A stretch of 64,000 nt of DNA from Prolixibacteraceae bacterium JC049 (GTDB lineage: Bacteria; Bacteroidota; Bacteroidia; Bacteroidales; Prolixibacteraceae), in NCBI GenBank assembly GCA_023369685.1, contig SACZ01000003.1, positions 334,818 through 398,817 of the forward strand, written 5' to 3'. The notes under the pieces are model-generated. The model ran no database searches and had not been told where the DNA came from. It saw only the letters and a list, made by a program, of their open reading frames with translations. Within the stretch, counting starts at the first letter, position 1; each line of letters starts with the position of its first letter. This document shows, one piece after another, positions 16,810-26,582 of the stretch. The translations under genes were made by a program, and so were the position numbers.

Positions 16810-17871
16810 TTATTCGTTATTTTTAGATTGTTTCCACTTATCGCGAGCCAGCTTTTGTAAATCGGCTACTTTATCCGATTCATCAACAATTTCTAGACCG
16901 AATAGTGTTTCAATAACATCTTCCATGGTTACAAGTCCCACAATAGTTCCAAATTCATCAGCAACCATTGCCATGTGCTGTTTCTTCTGAATAAATTGGT
17001 CCAAAAGTTCTGCAACAGAAATATTGGAATCGATAAATAGGACTTTGCGTTTTATTTCAACTGCTTTTCTGCTGTGCTTGTCGGCAGCAATATTTTCCAA
17101 TATACCATCTTTCAGAATGAAGCCGGTAATTTGGTCTGTTGTCTCTTTGAAAACAGGGATTCTGGAAAATTGAAAAGGATTATTCTGTTCGTATATTTCT
17201 CCCAGAGTTTGATCTTCGTCCAAGCTAAGCACCACACTTCTGGGGGTCATAATATCTTGTACCTTTTGTGTCTCCAGCTTTAACAGGTTTTGAATAATTG
17301 ATCGTTCTTCTTTATCAATAGCGCCACTTTTCAAGCCTGCATCGGCCATGGCAGCAACGTCGGCTCTACTGAATACGCTGGTTGCTCCATCTTTTTTTAC
17401 CAATTGAGTAATCAGCTTACTGATCCATACAAATGGAGCTAGAAAAACCATTAGTACACGAAGTGAGCGTACCGTAAATGGCATTAGTTGTTTCCAGTAA
17501 TAAGCACCTAGTGTCTTCGGAATAATTTCAGAAATAATAAGAATGGCCAATGTCATTATCCCTGCAATAAGCGATTCGTAGTTCAATTGAAAAAAGCCAA
17601 GGTCAATTTCATGATTTCCAAATACTTCTCCTGCATGGATACCTACTCCAATAGCACCTACAGTGTGAGCAATAGTATTAAGAGTAAGTATAGCTGAAAG
17701 TGGTTTGTCGATATCTTCTTTTATAGCATGTAATTGGTTGCCCAATGCTGGTTTGTCTGTTTGCATTCTGCTTACAAACGACGGAGTTGTACTAAGAATA
17801 ACTGCCTCCCAAACAGAGCACAAAAATGAGATGGTAATAGATATAAAAAAGAAAAAAAGTAATGTTCCCAT
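16810..17871 (-). CDS. CNNM/CBS-pair transporter-like protein (CorC/HlyC family, short form)
   Basis: This 353-residue protein has a DUF21/CNNM transmembrane domain (about 1-175; helices near 3-22, 60-85, 92-112, 130-150, with SEIIPKTLGAYYW). A cytoplasmic CBS pair follows (about 200-325; IMTPRSVVLSLDEDQTLGEI, FSRIPVFKETTDQITGFIL, VADEFGTIVGLVTMEDVIETLFG). The family is linked to Mg2+/Co2+ or other ion efflux, but substrate is uncertain. The usual C-terminal CorC_HlyC domain is absent and the protein ends soon after the CBS pair, a shortened architecture common in this group. Confidence 0.9.
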   Translation of the reverse strand: MGTLLFFFFISITISFLCSVWEAVILSTTPSFVSRMQTDKPALGNQLHAIKEDIDKPLSAILTLNTIAHTVGAIGVGIHAGEVFGNHEIDLGFFQLNYESLIAGIMTLAILIISEIIPKTLGAYYWKQLMPFTVRSLRVLMVFLAPFVWISKLITQLVKKDGATSVFSRADVAAMADAGLKSGAIDKEERSIIQNLLKLETQKVQDIMTPRSVVLSLDEDQTLGEIYEQNNPFQFSRIPVFKETTDQITGFILKDGILENIAADKHSRKAVEIKRKVLFIDSNISVAELLDQFIQKKQHMAMVADEFGTIVGLVTMEDVIETLFGLEIVDESDKVADLQKLARDKWKQSKNNE

Positions 17872-18091
17872 GTTTTAGTTTTGATCAACACAAGGATAAA
17901 AATAGGTAAAAACCCAATAATAGAGCGAGCTATAACTCTTTTTTTACAACATTATGCTGAAAAAATATTTTTGCCAGTGAATGAGCTATAAGTCTAGATT
18001 GTTATACATCTATAAGAGATGAGATGAAGGAGAAAAAGAAAACGATTCATATTTTTTTATTTACTTTGGCAAGCTGCTAAATCAATTTAAA

Positions 18092-18649
18092 GTGACAGAT
18101 CAATACCTCATAACGGGACTTCAGAATAAAGAAGAATCTGTTTTCGATTTTATCTTTAAGTATTACTATGCATCGTTGTGTAGCTATGCATTAAACTACA
18201 TTAAAGAGAAATCGGTAGTCGAGGATATTGTCCAGGGGGTTTTCATGAAATTATGGGTAAATAGTTCTACTCTGACTATTACTACTTCTTTAAAATCATA
18301 TCTTTTTATTGCAGTAAAAAATGCTTGCTTGGATGCATTAAAACATGAAAAAGTTAAAAAAGAGTATTCTGAATGGGTAAAATCGCTGGATATTAGTGAA
18401 GAATTTCCAATGTATATTGAGGCAGAATTGAAAGAAATTTTGGATAAAGCTTTGGGGAAATTGCCTGAAAAATGTCGAAATGTTTTCGAATTAAGTCGTT
18501 TTAGAGGGTTAACGAATAATGAGATTGCTGAAGAACTGGGGATTTCTAAACGAACTGTCGATAAGCATATTACCAATGCTCTTTTGGTGTTGAAAAATGA
18601 ACTGAAGGACTACTTGCCACTACTGCTGATCAATTATTTTTTAAATTAA
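18092..18649 (+). CDS. FecI-like ECF sigma factor of SusCD locus 1
   Basis: This 185-residue ECF sigma factor has region 2 at about 10-85 (VFDFIFKYYYASLCSYALNYI, VVEDIVQGVFMKLWVN, SLKSYLFIAVKNACLDALKHEK). Region 4 lies at about 125-175 (LPEKCRNVFELSRFRGLTNNEIAEELGISKRTVDKHITNALLVLK). The start is GTG: no ATG lies upstream in frame, and region 2 begins close to it. The following FecR and an STN-containing SusC complete a trans-envelope relay in which substrate bound at SusC signals through FecR to this sigma factor (established for the family). Confidence 0.93.
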   Translation: MTDQYLITGLQNKEESVFDFIFKYYYASLCSYALNYIKEKSVVEDIVQGVFMKLWVNSSTLTITTSLKSYLFIAVKNACLDALKHEKVKKEYSEWVKSLDISEEFPMYIEAELKEILDKALGKLPEKCRNVFELSRFRGLTNNEIAEELGISKRTVDKHITNALLVLKNELKDYLPLLLINYFLN

Positions 18650-18748
18650 TTCAATTTCTTTTACGTAGGTAAGCCTATTAAGTCGTCATAGTATTGTGAA
18701 GCCAGAAAAAAGCTTCAAAATCAGACTATCATACTTAAAAGGGAAAAA

Positions 18749-19804
18749 ATGGATTTAAATAATCCTGAAATATTATTGCAACAGATTATTCTTCTAAAAC
18801 GAAATACAATTTCGGATTCAGAAAAAGAGGAATTAGATAGGTGGTGCAATGAATCTGAAAGCCATAAAAAACAATTTGCTGAGTGGGAACGGCTGATTGA
18901 AATGAATGATGCATTAATGAAAATGCAGCAATTTGATGCCGATTTTGCATTAAGCCAATTGAAGCAGAAAATGAAAAAGCAATCAACGAAAACAATCTGG
19001 TTGACTCGCTTCCAACGTATCGCTGCTATTTTGGTGGTGCCATTACTATTGGCAATTGCATGGCTGTCGTATAGTAAATTCGGAGGAGTTAATGATTCAA
19101 TGGTAGTGTGGCAAACCGTGGAAAATACACAAGGTATGCGCACTTCAATGTTACTACCCGACAGTACAAGAGTTTGGCTTAATGCTGGCTCATCGATAAA
19201 ATATCCAGTACAATTCTCGAAAAATATCAGAAAGGTAAAGGTACAGGGAGAAGCATTTTTCGATGTAAAGCATGCCGCAGATCATCCATTTGTTGTAGGA
19301 TTGAAACATCTTAGGGTTCGTGTGCTGGGAACTCGATTCAATGTGCAAAATTATTCCGATGAAGATGAAATTGCAGTGACATTGGAACAAGGATCTGTTG
19401 AATTGTTAACCAATGGGAAATCGGCAAGGGCAATTACTCGAATGAAGCCTAATCATCATGCCATTTTTAATAAGAAAGAGCGAAAACTAAGCCTAACTTC
19501 TCAGAATATTGCCAAATACATTTCCTGGATCGATGGCATTTTATATTTCGAAGAGGATAATATGCCTTTGGTAGTTAAAAAGCTACAGCGTCGCTTCAAT
19601 GTAAATATCAAGTGGAATCCTAAGGAGTGGGAAGATTTTTCGCTAAATGGAAGTTTTAAGGATGAAAGTCTGACACAGGTTCTGGATCTATTGAAATACA
19701 CCGATGGTTTGGACTATAAAGTTCAGCTGGGTAAAAAGCGCAAAAATGGAACCAATGAAAAAACAGAAGTGAGAATATATAAAAGCATTATGCCTATGAG
19801 ATAA
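18749..19804 (+). CDS. FecR-type anti-sigma factor
   Basis: This 351-residue protein has a cytoplasmic N-terminal region (about 1-75, with the DUF4880-like ELDRWCNESESHKKQFAEW), a single membrane helix (about 88-108) and a periplasmic FecR domain. The FecR domain spans about 130-235 (LLPDSTRVWLNAGSSIKYP, GEAFFDVKHAADHPFVV, VRVLGTRFNVQNYSDEDEIAVTLEQGSVEL). A C-terminal DUF4974 domain follows (about 255-350; LVVKKLQRRFNVNIKWN). The family binds the STN domain of the cognate SusC and holds or activates the cognate sigma factor. It lies 99 nt after the sigma gene and is followed by a hairpin before susC. Confidence 0.93.
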   Translation: MDLNNPEILLQQIILLKRNTISDSEKEELDRWCNESESHKKQFAEWERLIEMNDALMKMQQFDADFALSQLKQKMKKQSTKTIWLTRFQRIAAILVVPLLLAIAWLSYSKFGGVNDSMVVWQTVENTQGMRTSMLLPDSTRVWLNAGSSIKYPVQFSKNIRKVKVQGEAFFDVKHAADHPFVVGLKHLRVRVLGTRFNVQNYSDEDEIAVTLEQGSVELLTNGKSARAITRMKPNHHAIFNKKERKLSLTSQNIAKYISWIDGILYFEEDNMPLVVKKLQRRFNVNIKWNPKEWEDFSLNGSFKDESLTQVLDLLKYTDGLDYKVQLGKKRKNGTNEKTEVRIYKSIMPMR

Positions 19805-19816
19805 CTATAACCAAAA

Positions 19817-19840
19817 AAGGAGATGCGCCAACATCTCCTT
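19817..19840 (+). terminator. Hairpin between FecR and SusC genes (attenuator-like)
   Basis: The stem AAGGAGATG/CATCTCCTT with a 6-nt loop lies 12 nt after the fecR stop and is followed by only three T. It could partly terminate the regulatory transcript before susC. A similar but unrelated hairpin occupies the same place in locus 2. Confidence 0.5.
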
Positions 19841-19897
19841 TCGAATGGTACTGTTCTATGCGACTAGAACAATGTTGAATTCTTAATTTTCAAATTT

Positions 19898-22800
19898 ATG
19901 AAAAAAAAATTGAAATGGGAGTGGTGTACCCTTTGGTATTGCCATAACCGTAATCTGTTTCGAGCTATGAAACTAACTGTATTCCTATCACTATTTTTAG
20001 TATTACAAGGAGTTGCTAATAGTAGCTTCTCTCAGAGTAATCGTTTAAGCGTAAAAATGTCCAATGTGGCATTAGTAAAAGTGTTGAATTACATCGAGTC
20101 GGAAACTGAGTTTAGTTTTCTGTACAATAGTAAGAATGTGGATGTAAAGCAGCATATTTCTGTTTCGTTGGAAAACGAAAAAATTGATAAGGTGCTGGAT
20201 TATATTTTAGATGGCACTGGAGCAAAGTATCGTATTATCGATCGTCAGATTATTCTGATGGCGGCTGACGGGCGTGCAGCTCAAAGTCAGAAAAAGATAA
20301 AGATTTCCGGTAAGGTTACCGATGAAGCCGGAGAGCCTCTGCCTGGGGTTTCTGTAGTTATAAAAGGAACTACAGTAGGTATTACTTCCGACATTGATGG
20401 TAAGTATGTATTGACTGTTCCTGCCGATGCAAAAGTATTGCAATTCTCATTTGTGGGAATGAAAGTTCAAGAGGTTGAGCTAACAGGGCAAACCAATGTG
20501 GACGTTACAATGATTGAAGATGCCATTGGTTTGGAAGAAGTTGTTGCAGTAGGGTATGGTTTCCAGAAAAAGGCCGACCTGACAGGAGCCGTTTCGGCAG
20601 TAAAAGGTGATGCCATTGTGAAAGATTCTCCAGCTTCCTTAACGCATGCTATTGCAGGTAAAGTAGCTGGTGTTATTACTACTTTCGAATCGGGACAACC
20701 AGGTCGTGATAACGGAACTTTCTCAATTCGTGGTAAAAGTACTTTTGGAAATAACAATGCTTTGGTATTGGTTGATGGAGTACCTCGTGCCTGGCATAGA
20801 ATTGATCCTAGTGAGATTGAAAGCTTTGTAATTCTGAAAGATGCAGCTTCAACTGCGATATATGGTGCTCGTGCTGCGAATGGTGTAGTTCTTATTACTA
20901 CTAAACGCGGTAAAAAAGGAGAAGCGAAATTAACTTACCGTGCTGTTTTGTCTACGCAGAAAGCAACCATTGAGCCTGACTTGATGAATGCTTATGAATA
21001 TGCGAAGTATTTCAACGAAGGAAAATTGAATGATGGACAAAATCAGGAATATACCGATGAAGAAGTTGAGAAGTACAGAACAGGAGCTCCTGGATACGAA
21101 GGAACCAACTGGTGGAAAGAGACAGTTAAAGATAGTGCTCCTAAAAAACAGCATACTTTAACAGTTACAGGTGGTACCGATAAAGCACGTTATTTTGTGT
21201 CAGGAAACTTTATGGATCAGAAAGGACTTCTACCAAGTACAAAGTTTAAACGTTATGGTTTCCGAAGTAATATTGATGTTAATCCAATTGAAAACCTAAC
21301 CGTTTCTGCCGATATCACATATCGTCGTGAAGAGCGTGCAGAGGCAGGGAAAGGTGATCGTCTTTGGGGAATGATTTCAGAATCGAATCCTACTTACAAA
21401 GCTTACTTGAACAAAGAAGGTGTTGTTGAGAATGGGTTAGGCTTTAATGGTATGAACACCAACCCAATTGGTGAAGGATTGCATACTGGTTATCGTCGTT
21501 ACCAGCGTGATTATTATCAGACTAACTTTGTGGGAGTTTATAATGTTCCTGGCATTGAGGGCTTAACATTGAAAGGACGTTTGTCTTACGATAAAGAATT
21601 TAGAAATGATGCCCATTTCGAGACTCCATTTATTCTTTGGACACACGATAAAGTGAACGATACGTATAGTTCAAAGCCGACAACAAACAAGATTACGTTG
21701 AATAGAAAAAAGGAAGAACTTCGCACATTAAACACAATGGCAAGTGTTACCTATAAGCGTACTTTTGGTGAGCACAATTTCAATCTTTTGGCTTTGGTAG
21801 AATCTTCAGAAACAAAAGGAAATTGGATTAAAGGATATCGCGAAGGATTTATTTCAGACAAGATAGATAAATTATTTGCCGGTTCTAGTGCCAACCAAAA
21901 GACAGATGGTTCGGCTTATGAAACAGCTCGTTTGGGGTATGCAGGTAGAATGAATTACGATTACCAGGGTAAATATTTGTTCCAGGCAAACTTCCGTTAC
22001 GATGGTTCATATAACTTCTCGAAAGATAAGCGTTGGGGATTTTTCCCTGCTTTCTCTCTTGGTTGGAGAATGAGTAACGAGAACTTTATTAAAGATAACT
22101 TCGACTGGATCTCTAATCTGAAGTTAAGAGCATCGTATGGTAAAGTGGGTAATGACCGTGTTAGTGCTTATCAATATTTGAGTGGTTTCCAGTTTAGTTC
22201 TGGTTATTTAGTTGATGGAACATATGAAAAAGGTGTTACTCCAACAAAATTGGCTAATCCTGACATTACATGGGAAACAGCAACAGACTATAACCTAGGA
22301 CTGGACTTCGGAATTAGCAATAAAATTAGTGGTACATTGGAGTATTTCTACAAAAGAACAGAAGACATTCTTCGTCCTAGAAATGCCTCTATTCCTGACA
22401 CATTTGGAGCATCCTTACCTGATGAGAACTCAGGCGTTGTAGATAATAAAGGATTTGAAGCAAGCATAAATTACCACGATAAAAGTGGTGAGTTCAGTTG
22501 GGATTTGAATGGAACATTTACTTATGCTCGAAGCAAAGTAATTGAAATTGATGAGCCAGAAAATGTACCTGACAGATTAAGACAAACAGGGCGTCCATTT
22601 GGACAGCATTATGGTTATGTGGCATTGGGCTTATTCCAAACACAGGAAGAGATTGATAACTGGGTAGTTCAGGATGGAAATGGCAATAAGAGCCTTCGTC
22701 CAGGTGATATTAAATACAAAGATATCAGCGGAGCAGACGGAACTCCTGATGGAAAAATAGATGGATACGATCGTACACATATTGGTAAAAGCAAGGTACC

Positions 22801-23263
22801 GGAGATCATGTTTGGTTTCAATGCTTCTGTTAGCTACAAAAACTTTGCATTGACCTGTAACTTCCAGGGAGCAGCTAATTTTGATAAAAATATTCCATTG
22901 CACTCGTTCGTGAACCGTGGTAACACAATGCGTCGCTTAATTGACTCATGGCGTCCGGGTAACGAAGGAGCTAAATATCCTCGTTTAGGTAATGGTACTC
23001 CGGTAAATAACGACCGTACATCAAGCTACTGGCTGTTGAATTCGAGTTACCTTCGATTAAAGAACCTAACAGTAAGTTATACTTTCCAGAAGAAAGAATG
23101 GTTGAAGAAAGCACGTATCTCTAACCTAAGAGTATTTGCTACCGGAACCAATTTATTTACATGGTCAGAAATCGACTTCCAAGATCCGGAAGGACCAGAA
23201 ACTGCAAGACCTTTCTATCCGCAAATGAAAGTTTATTCACTTGGAGTAAATGTGGAATTTTAA
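19898..23263 (+). CDS. SusC/RagA-type TonB-dependent receptor with STN signalling domain
   Basis: This 1121-residue outer-membrane transporter has a signal peptide, either from the first ATG or from the internal MKLTVFLSLFLVLQG at residue 24. Then come an STN domain (about 50-122), a carboxypeptidase-regulatory-like domain (about 133-215; GKVTDEAGEPLPGVSVVIKG), a TonB box/plug (about 216-340; EEVVAVGYGFQKKADLTGAV, ILKDAASTAIYGARAANGVVLITT) and a 22-strand barrel ending in the aromatic VNVEF. The STN domain identifies it as a transducer for the upstream FecR/sigma pair. The ATG is followed by nine A, which does not alter the downstream signal-peptide start. It imports an oligosaccharide or similar ligand with SusD, substrate unknown. 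Confidence 0.95.
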   Translation: MKKKLKWEWCTLWYCHNRNLFRAMKLTVFLSLFLVLQGVANSSFSQSNRLSVKMSNVALVKVLNYIESETEFSFLYNSKNVDVKQHISVSLENEKIDKVLDYILDGTGAKYRIIDRQIILMAADGRAAQSQKKIKISGKVTDEAGEPLPGVSVVIKGTTVGITSDIDGKYVLTVPADAKVLQFSFVGMKVQEVELTGQTNVDVTMIEDAIGLEEVVAVGYGFQKKADLTGAVSAVKGDAIVKDSPASLTHAIAGKVAGVITTFESGQPGRDNGTFSIRGKSTFGNNNALVLVDGVPRAWHRIDPSEIESFVILKDAASTAIYGARAANGVVLITTKRGKKGEAKLTYRAVLSTQKATIEPDLMNAYEYAKYFNEGKLNDGQNQEYTDEEVEKYRTGAPGYEGTNWWKETVKDSAPKKQHTLTVTGGTDKARYFVSGNFMDQKGLLPSTKFKRYGFRSNIDVNPIENLTVSADITYRREERAEAGKGDRLWGMISESNPTYKAYLNKEGVVENGLGFNGMNTNPIGEGLHTGYRRYQRDYYQTNFVGVYNVPGIEGLTLKGRLSYDKEFRNDAHFETPFILWTHDKVNDTYSSKPTTNKITLNRKKEELRTLNTMASVTYKRTFGEHNFNLLALVESSETKGNWIKGYREGFISDKIDKLFAGSSANQKTDGSAYETARLGYAGRMNYDYQGKYLFQANFRYDGSYNFSKDKRWGFFPAFSLGWRMSNENFIKDNFDWISNLKLRASYGKVGNDRVSAYQYLSGFQFSSGYLVDGTYEKGVTPTKLANPDITWETATDYNLGLDFGISNKISGTLEYFYKRTEDILRPRNASIPDTFGASLPDENSGVVDNKGFEASINYHDKSGEFSWDLNGTFTYARSKVIEIDEPENVPDRLRQTGRPFGQHYGYVALGLFQTQEEIDNWVVQDGNGNKSLRPGDIKYKDISGADGTPDGKIDGYDRTHIGKSKVPEIMFGFNASVSYKNFALTCNFQGAANFDKNIPLHSFVNRGNTMRRLIDSWRPGNEGAKYPRLGNGTPVNNDRTSSYWLLNSSYLRLKNLTVSYTFQKKEWLKKARISNLRVFATGTNLFTWSEIDFQDPEGPETARPFYPQMKVYSLGVNVEF

Positions 23264-23275
23264 AAACGAAACAAA

Positions 23276-24865
23276 ATGAGAAATACAATAATATTACTGG
23301 TTCTATTCATCGGATTTTACTCATGCGACGATTACCTGGATCGTGATCCGTTGGATAAGATTGCTGAAACTTCAATTTTCCAGGACGAAAGCCTATGTCA
23401 AGCCTATCTTTATAATGTCTATTCTAAGTTGAATCATCCTCTTGGTTATTACTACATGACCGATAACTGTACCGATAATGGGCGTACAAAGAGTGGTTGG
23501 ATCAGTTCTCAAAAAGTAGTTGTTCCGGGGTTGATGTCTGCAACCAACATCCCAGGAGAAATGGGATCGTGGAAAAACTCATATAAAGCCATACGTTTAG
23601 CCAACGATTTCATTGAGAAATTGGAAGCAAGTAAACTGGATGCCGATTTCAAACAATTGAAGTTAGCAGAAGCTCGCTGGTTAAGAGCTGAATTCTATTT
23701 CGAATTGGTAAAACGCTTTGGTGATGTACCATTAATTAAAGTAGCTCAGAAGTCTGGCGACGACTTAGCTGTTAGTCGTACTCCTGCTGCTGACGTTTGG
23801 AAGTTTATCGATGAAGAATTAGATGCAATTGATGAGATTCTTCCTTTGAAAGCTGACTCTAAAAATGGTCTAGCTACTCGCGAAGCCTGCTGGGCATTGG
23901 GATCAAGAGCAATGTTATATGCTAAAAACTGGTCGAAATGTATCGATTACTCTAAGCGTATTATTAGTGGTGGTGCATTTCAGCTGAATGCTGATTATGG
24001 TGCACTTTTTGCTTCATACGGAGGAGATAAAGAGGTGATCTTCGAAATTCTTTTTGATGGTCCGGCTAATAAAGGACACCATTTCGATTTATATAACTTA
24101 CCTTTCTCGTATCGTGCCGACTGGGGATCGCAAACCAATCCAACACAAGAGTTAGTTGATGCTTATTGCATGGCTAACGGAAAAGCGATTAATGAAGCAG
24201 GTAGTGGATACGATGCGAATAACCCATATGTAGGACGTGAGCCTCGTTTCTATGCTACAATTCTTTACCATGGAGCTAAATTCAAAGGTAAAGTAATGAA
24301 TACCATTAGTCCTGATGGTGAAGATGCGATTAATAAAACCGGATTGCACTCTATCACTGGTTATTACATTAAGAAGTATTGCGACGAGAAATTGCCATTT
24401 GGTCCATTGAAAAATGATTCAAAAATTAGCTGGAAAATGTTCCGTTTGGCTGAGATCTATTTGAATTTAGCTGAAGCTGAAAATGAAGCCAATGGTCCAA
24501 ACGAAACGGTTTTAAATAGCCTTAAAGCTATTCGCGACCGCGTGAACCTTCCTAATGTTTCTGCTAGCTTAAGTAAAGACGAAATGCGTACAGCTATTCG
24601 TAAAGAGCGTCGTGTAGAGTTGGCTTTTGAAGATCAGCGTTGGTGGGATCTAATTCGATGGGGAAAAAGTATCGAAGTGCTTAACGACAAGTATTTCCAT
24701 GGTGTAATGGTTACTCGTAACGACGATGGAACATTGAACTACAACCTGAATCATGTAGTAAGCAATCGTCCAAAACAGGTATTCTTAGAAAAGCATTACC
24801 TAATGCCAATACCTCATGGTGAGAGAGAAAAGAATCCAAACTTGACTCAAAATTCGGGTTATTAG
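23276..24865 (+). CDS. SusD/RagB family nutrient-binding lipoprotein
   Basis: This 529-residue lipoprotein (lipobox FYSC, Cys at 17) has the SusD-like N-terminal part (about 20-215; DDYLDRDPLDKIAETSIFQDE, LAEARWLRAEFYFELVKRFGDVPL) and the RagB/SusD C-terminal part (about 280-529; FRLAEIYLNLAEAENEANGP, IRKERRVELAFEDQRWWDLIRWGK, HYLMPIPHGEREKNPNLTQNSGY). It forms the lid on the SusC transporter and binds the ligand at the surface. It starts 12 nt after susC. A strong terminator follows and no glycoside hydrolase adjoins, so the substrate is not indicated. Confidence 0.95.
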   Translation: MRNTIILLVLFIGFYSCDDYLDRDPLDKIAETSIFQDESLCQAYLYNVYSKLNHPLGYYYMTDNCTDNGRTKSGWISSQKVVVPGLMSATNIPGEMGSWKNSYKAIRLANDFIEKLEASKLDADFKQLKLAEARWLRAEFYFELVKRFGDVPLIKVAQKSGDDLAVSRTPAADVWKFIDEELDAIDEILPLKADSKNGLATREACWALGSRAMLYAKNWSKCIDYSKRIISGGAFQLNADYGALFASYGGDKEVIFEILFDGPANKGHHFDLYNLPFSYRADWGSQTNPTQELVDAYCMANGKAINEAGSGYDANNPYVGREPRFYATILYHGAKFKGKVMNTISPDGEDAINKTGLHSITGYYIKKYCDEKLPFGPLKNDSKISWKMFRLAEIYLNLAEAENEANGPNETVLNSLKAIRDRVNLPNVSASLSKDEMRTAIRKERRVELAFEDQRWWDLIRWGKSIEVLNDKYFHGVMVTRNDDGTLNYNLNHVVSNRPKQVFLEKHYLMPIPHGEREKNPNLTQNSGY

Positions 24866-24911
24866 AGTTGTGACAATCATAAATTAATAATATCCGTATT
24901 GAATTAATCAG

Positions 24912-24947
24912 CCGGCTGCTTTTGTTGGAAAAAGTAGCCGGTTTTTT
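24912..24947 (+). terminator. Terminator ending SusCD locus 1
   Basis: The stem CCGGCTGCTTTT paired with AAAAGTAGCCGG (one mismatch) is followed by T6. Confidence 0.85.
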
Positions 24948-25007
24948 CATAAATAATTTAGCACTAATAATTGATAGTTATTAGTATTTTCTATCACTGT
25001 TGAAGAA

Positions 25008-26012
25008 CTACAACTTCGCCTTAAACCAGGCAGCACCTTTTTTTACGGCTAATCCAACCTCTGCCTCCTGATCGTAAAAATTAAACTGCTGCATTGGAGA
25101 ATCCAATTCTGTTTCAATCCAGTCCAATTGCTTGTTGTCGGTAGCAATTTTCTGGAAGAAGTTTTTGGTGTATTGTGGTAAAACGCAACCATCAGAATGA
25201 ATCATTAAAGTTGGAGCATTTAGTTTTGTGGCGTATGGCATCGGGTCGAGCGTTAACCAATCTTCCCAGCTCATTACTGCAAATTTATTGTTGCTCCATT
25301 CTTTAATCCCTCCACGTTCCGGATTCAGGTAGTAATCGTAAGGACCGTACATGGCAGCAGCCGGATTCGATGTTGAAATAGTTTCGATATACTCAACTAC
25401 TCCTTCTTTTGCATAGGTTTCTTTGGCTTTGCGAGCCGCCGCAATTTTTGTTTGGACGCCTTCTTCTCCGCCGTAAAATAATTTTACTGCCTCAGCATCC
25501 TGCAACCACGATGCTGCTGTAACTACTGCCTTAATTCTGCTATCTTCGGCAGCTGCCATTAGCGAATACATCGATCCGGCACAAACAGCAAATGCACCAA
25601 TTTTGTTGTTGTCAACTTCAGGTAACGTTTCAAGAAAACTTACCGCGTTTTTAATGTCCTGAACTTTCATGTCTGGATTCTCCCAAAAGCGCGGTTCGCC
25701 TTCGCTTTGTCCGTAATTTCTGAAATCGAAAGCCAGGGTGATAAAACCTTCCCGGGCAAAGCGTTCGGCATATAATCCTGCCATTTGCTCCTTTACCGTA
25801 GTCCAACTTCCCGAAACAACGATTGCCGGGTAACTTTCTCCTTTTTTATAATCCGCCGGATAGTAGAGATTTCCTACAAGTTTCAGTCCCTCGCTTTTAA
25901 ATGTTACTTGTTCCATTTGTTTATTTTTATGTTTTAATACTTTCGCTTTAATTGAGTATGCGTATGTCGACGCACTAATTAACACCGTTATAGCTAATAT
26001 TAATGTTTTCAT
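25008..26012 (-). CDS. Secreted alpha/beta hydrolase with Cys at the nucleophile position
   Basis: This 334-residue protein has a signal peptide (to about residue 20) and an alpha/beta-hydrolase fold: YPAIVVSGSW (oxyanion strand), LAFDFRNYGQSEGE, the nucleophile elbow GAFAVCAGS with Cys-144 in place of the usual Ser, and a candidate acid in LMIHSDGCVLP. The expected catalytic His near the C-terminus is not evident around QQFNFYDQEAEV. A Cys nucleophile is known in dienelactone hydrolase-like enzymes and in the YcjY-like group this resembles. It is the last gene of a three-gene operon with two NTF2/SnoaL-like genes (32-nt gap), suggesting a shared small-molecule substrate. Confidence 0.8.
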   Translation of the reverse strand: MKTLILAITVLISASTYAYSIKAKVLKHKNKQMEQVTFKSEGLKLVGNLYYPADYKKGESYPAIVVSGSWTTVKEQMAGLYAERFAREGFITLAFDFRNYGQSEGEPRFWENPDMKVQDIKNAVSFLETLPEVDNNKIGAFAVCAGSMYSLMAAAEDSRIKAVVTAASWLQDAEAVKLFYGGEEGVQTKIAAARKAKETYAKEGVVEYIETISTSNPAAAMYGPYDYYLNPERGGIKEWSNNKFAVMSWEDWLTLDPMPYATKLNAPTLMIHSDGCVLPQYTKNFFQKIATDNKQLDWIETELDSPMQQFNFYDQEAEVGLAVKKGAAWFKAKL

Positions 26013-26044
26013 TTTTTCTGTTTTTTAATGTTTTAAGACGAAGA

Positions 26045-26578
26045 TTATTTTATCTGATCGATTAAGCCGAAGCCTCTTGCTGCAACAATTGGGTTAAAGA
26101 TTTCTACGTACTCTGTAATTTTCCCTTCTTCATTAAATTTGAAAGTGGAGTAGTAGTCATTCTCGTACCAACCTGCATCATTTTTCAGTTTGATTTTTCC
26201 TTTGTATTTCACAAAAGTGATGTTTGGATCTTCCATAGCATAGAGCTCCTCAATCGGGAATTCCATTCCATCGAAATTTGGGAAAACGGGCGTCCAGTAG
26301 GCTCTAATTTCTTCGTGTCCTTTGGCGCCATTAGGGAACAATCCCGAAGCATAAGGATTGATGTGAACTGCATCTTCTGCAAATAATTCAACCACTGTGT
26401 TTACATTTTCGCTTTCAAGTGCATTGAAAAAGGCCAGAGTATTTGCCTTATTTCTTTCGGCTATTTCGTTTTTCATTTCTATTTCTGATTTTAGCGTTTC
26501 TACTTCTTTTTTGCATGTATTGTTACAAGCCGAAAAGATTCCCAGCGCAAGTGTTAATGCAATAATTGATCGCTTCAT
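26045..26578 (-). CDS. NTF2/SnoaL-like lipoprotein A
   Basis: This 177-residue protein has a lipoprotein signal peptide (FSAC, Cys near 18), a short helical linker and one NTF2-like alpha+beta domain (about 45-170). The domain has TLAFFNALESENVNTVVELFAEDAVHINP, GHEEIRAYWTPVFPNF, a strand DPNITFVKYKGKIKL and TFKFNEEGKITEYVEIFNP. NTF2/SnoaL-like folds include polyketide cyclases, isomerases, hydrolases and dehydratases with a deep hydrophobic pocket, so the reaction cannot be assigned. Stop and start are 4 nt from the neighbouring SnoaL-like gene, indicating a common transcript. It is one of five such proteins between 26 and 29 kb. Confidence 0.8.
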   Translation of the reverse strand: MKRSIIALTLALGIFSACNNTCKKEVETLKSEIEMKNEIAERNKANTLAFFNALESENVNTVVELFAEDAVHINPYASGLFPNGAKGHEEIRAYWTPVFPNFDGMEFPIEELYAMEDPNITFVKYKGKIKLKNDAGWYENDYYSTFKFNEEGKITEYVEIFNPIVAARGFGLIDQIK

Positions 26579-26582
26579 CGTT

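Noticed and set aside
19898-19909. A9 run right after the ATG of the first SusC gene as another slippage switch
   Set aside because: A signal-peptide start (Met-24) lies downstream in the same frame and no hidden domain exists in another frame, so there is no evidence of a programmed role.
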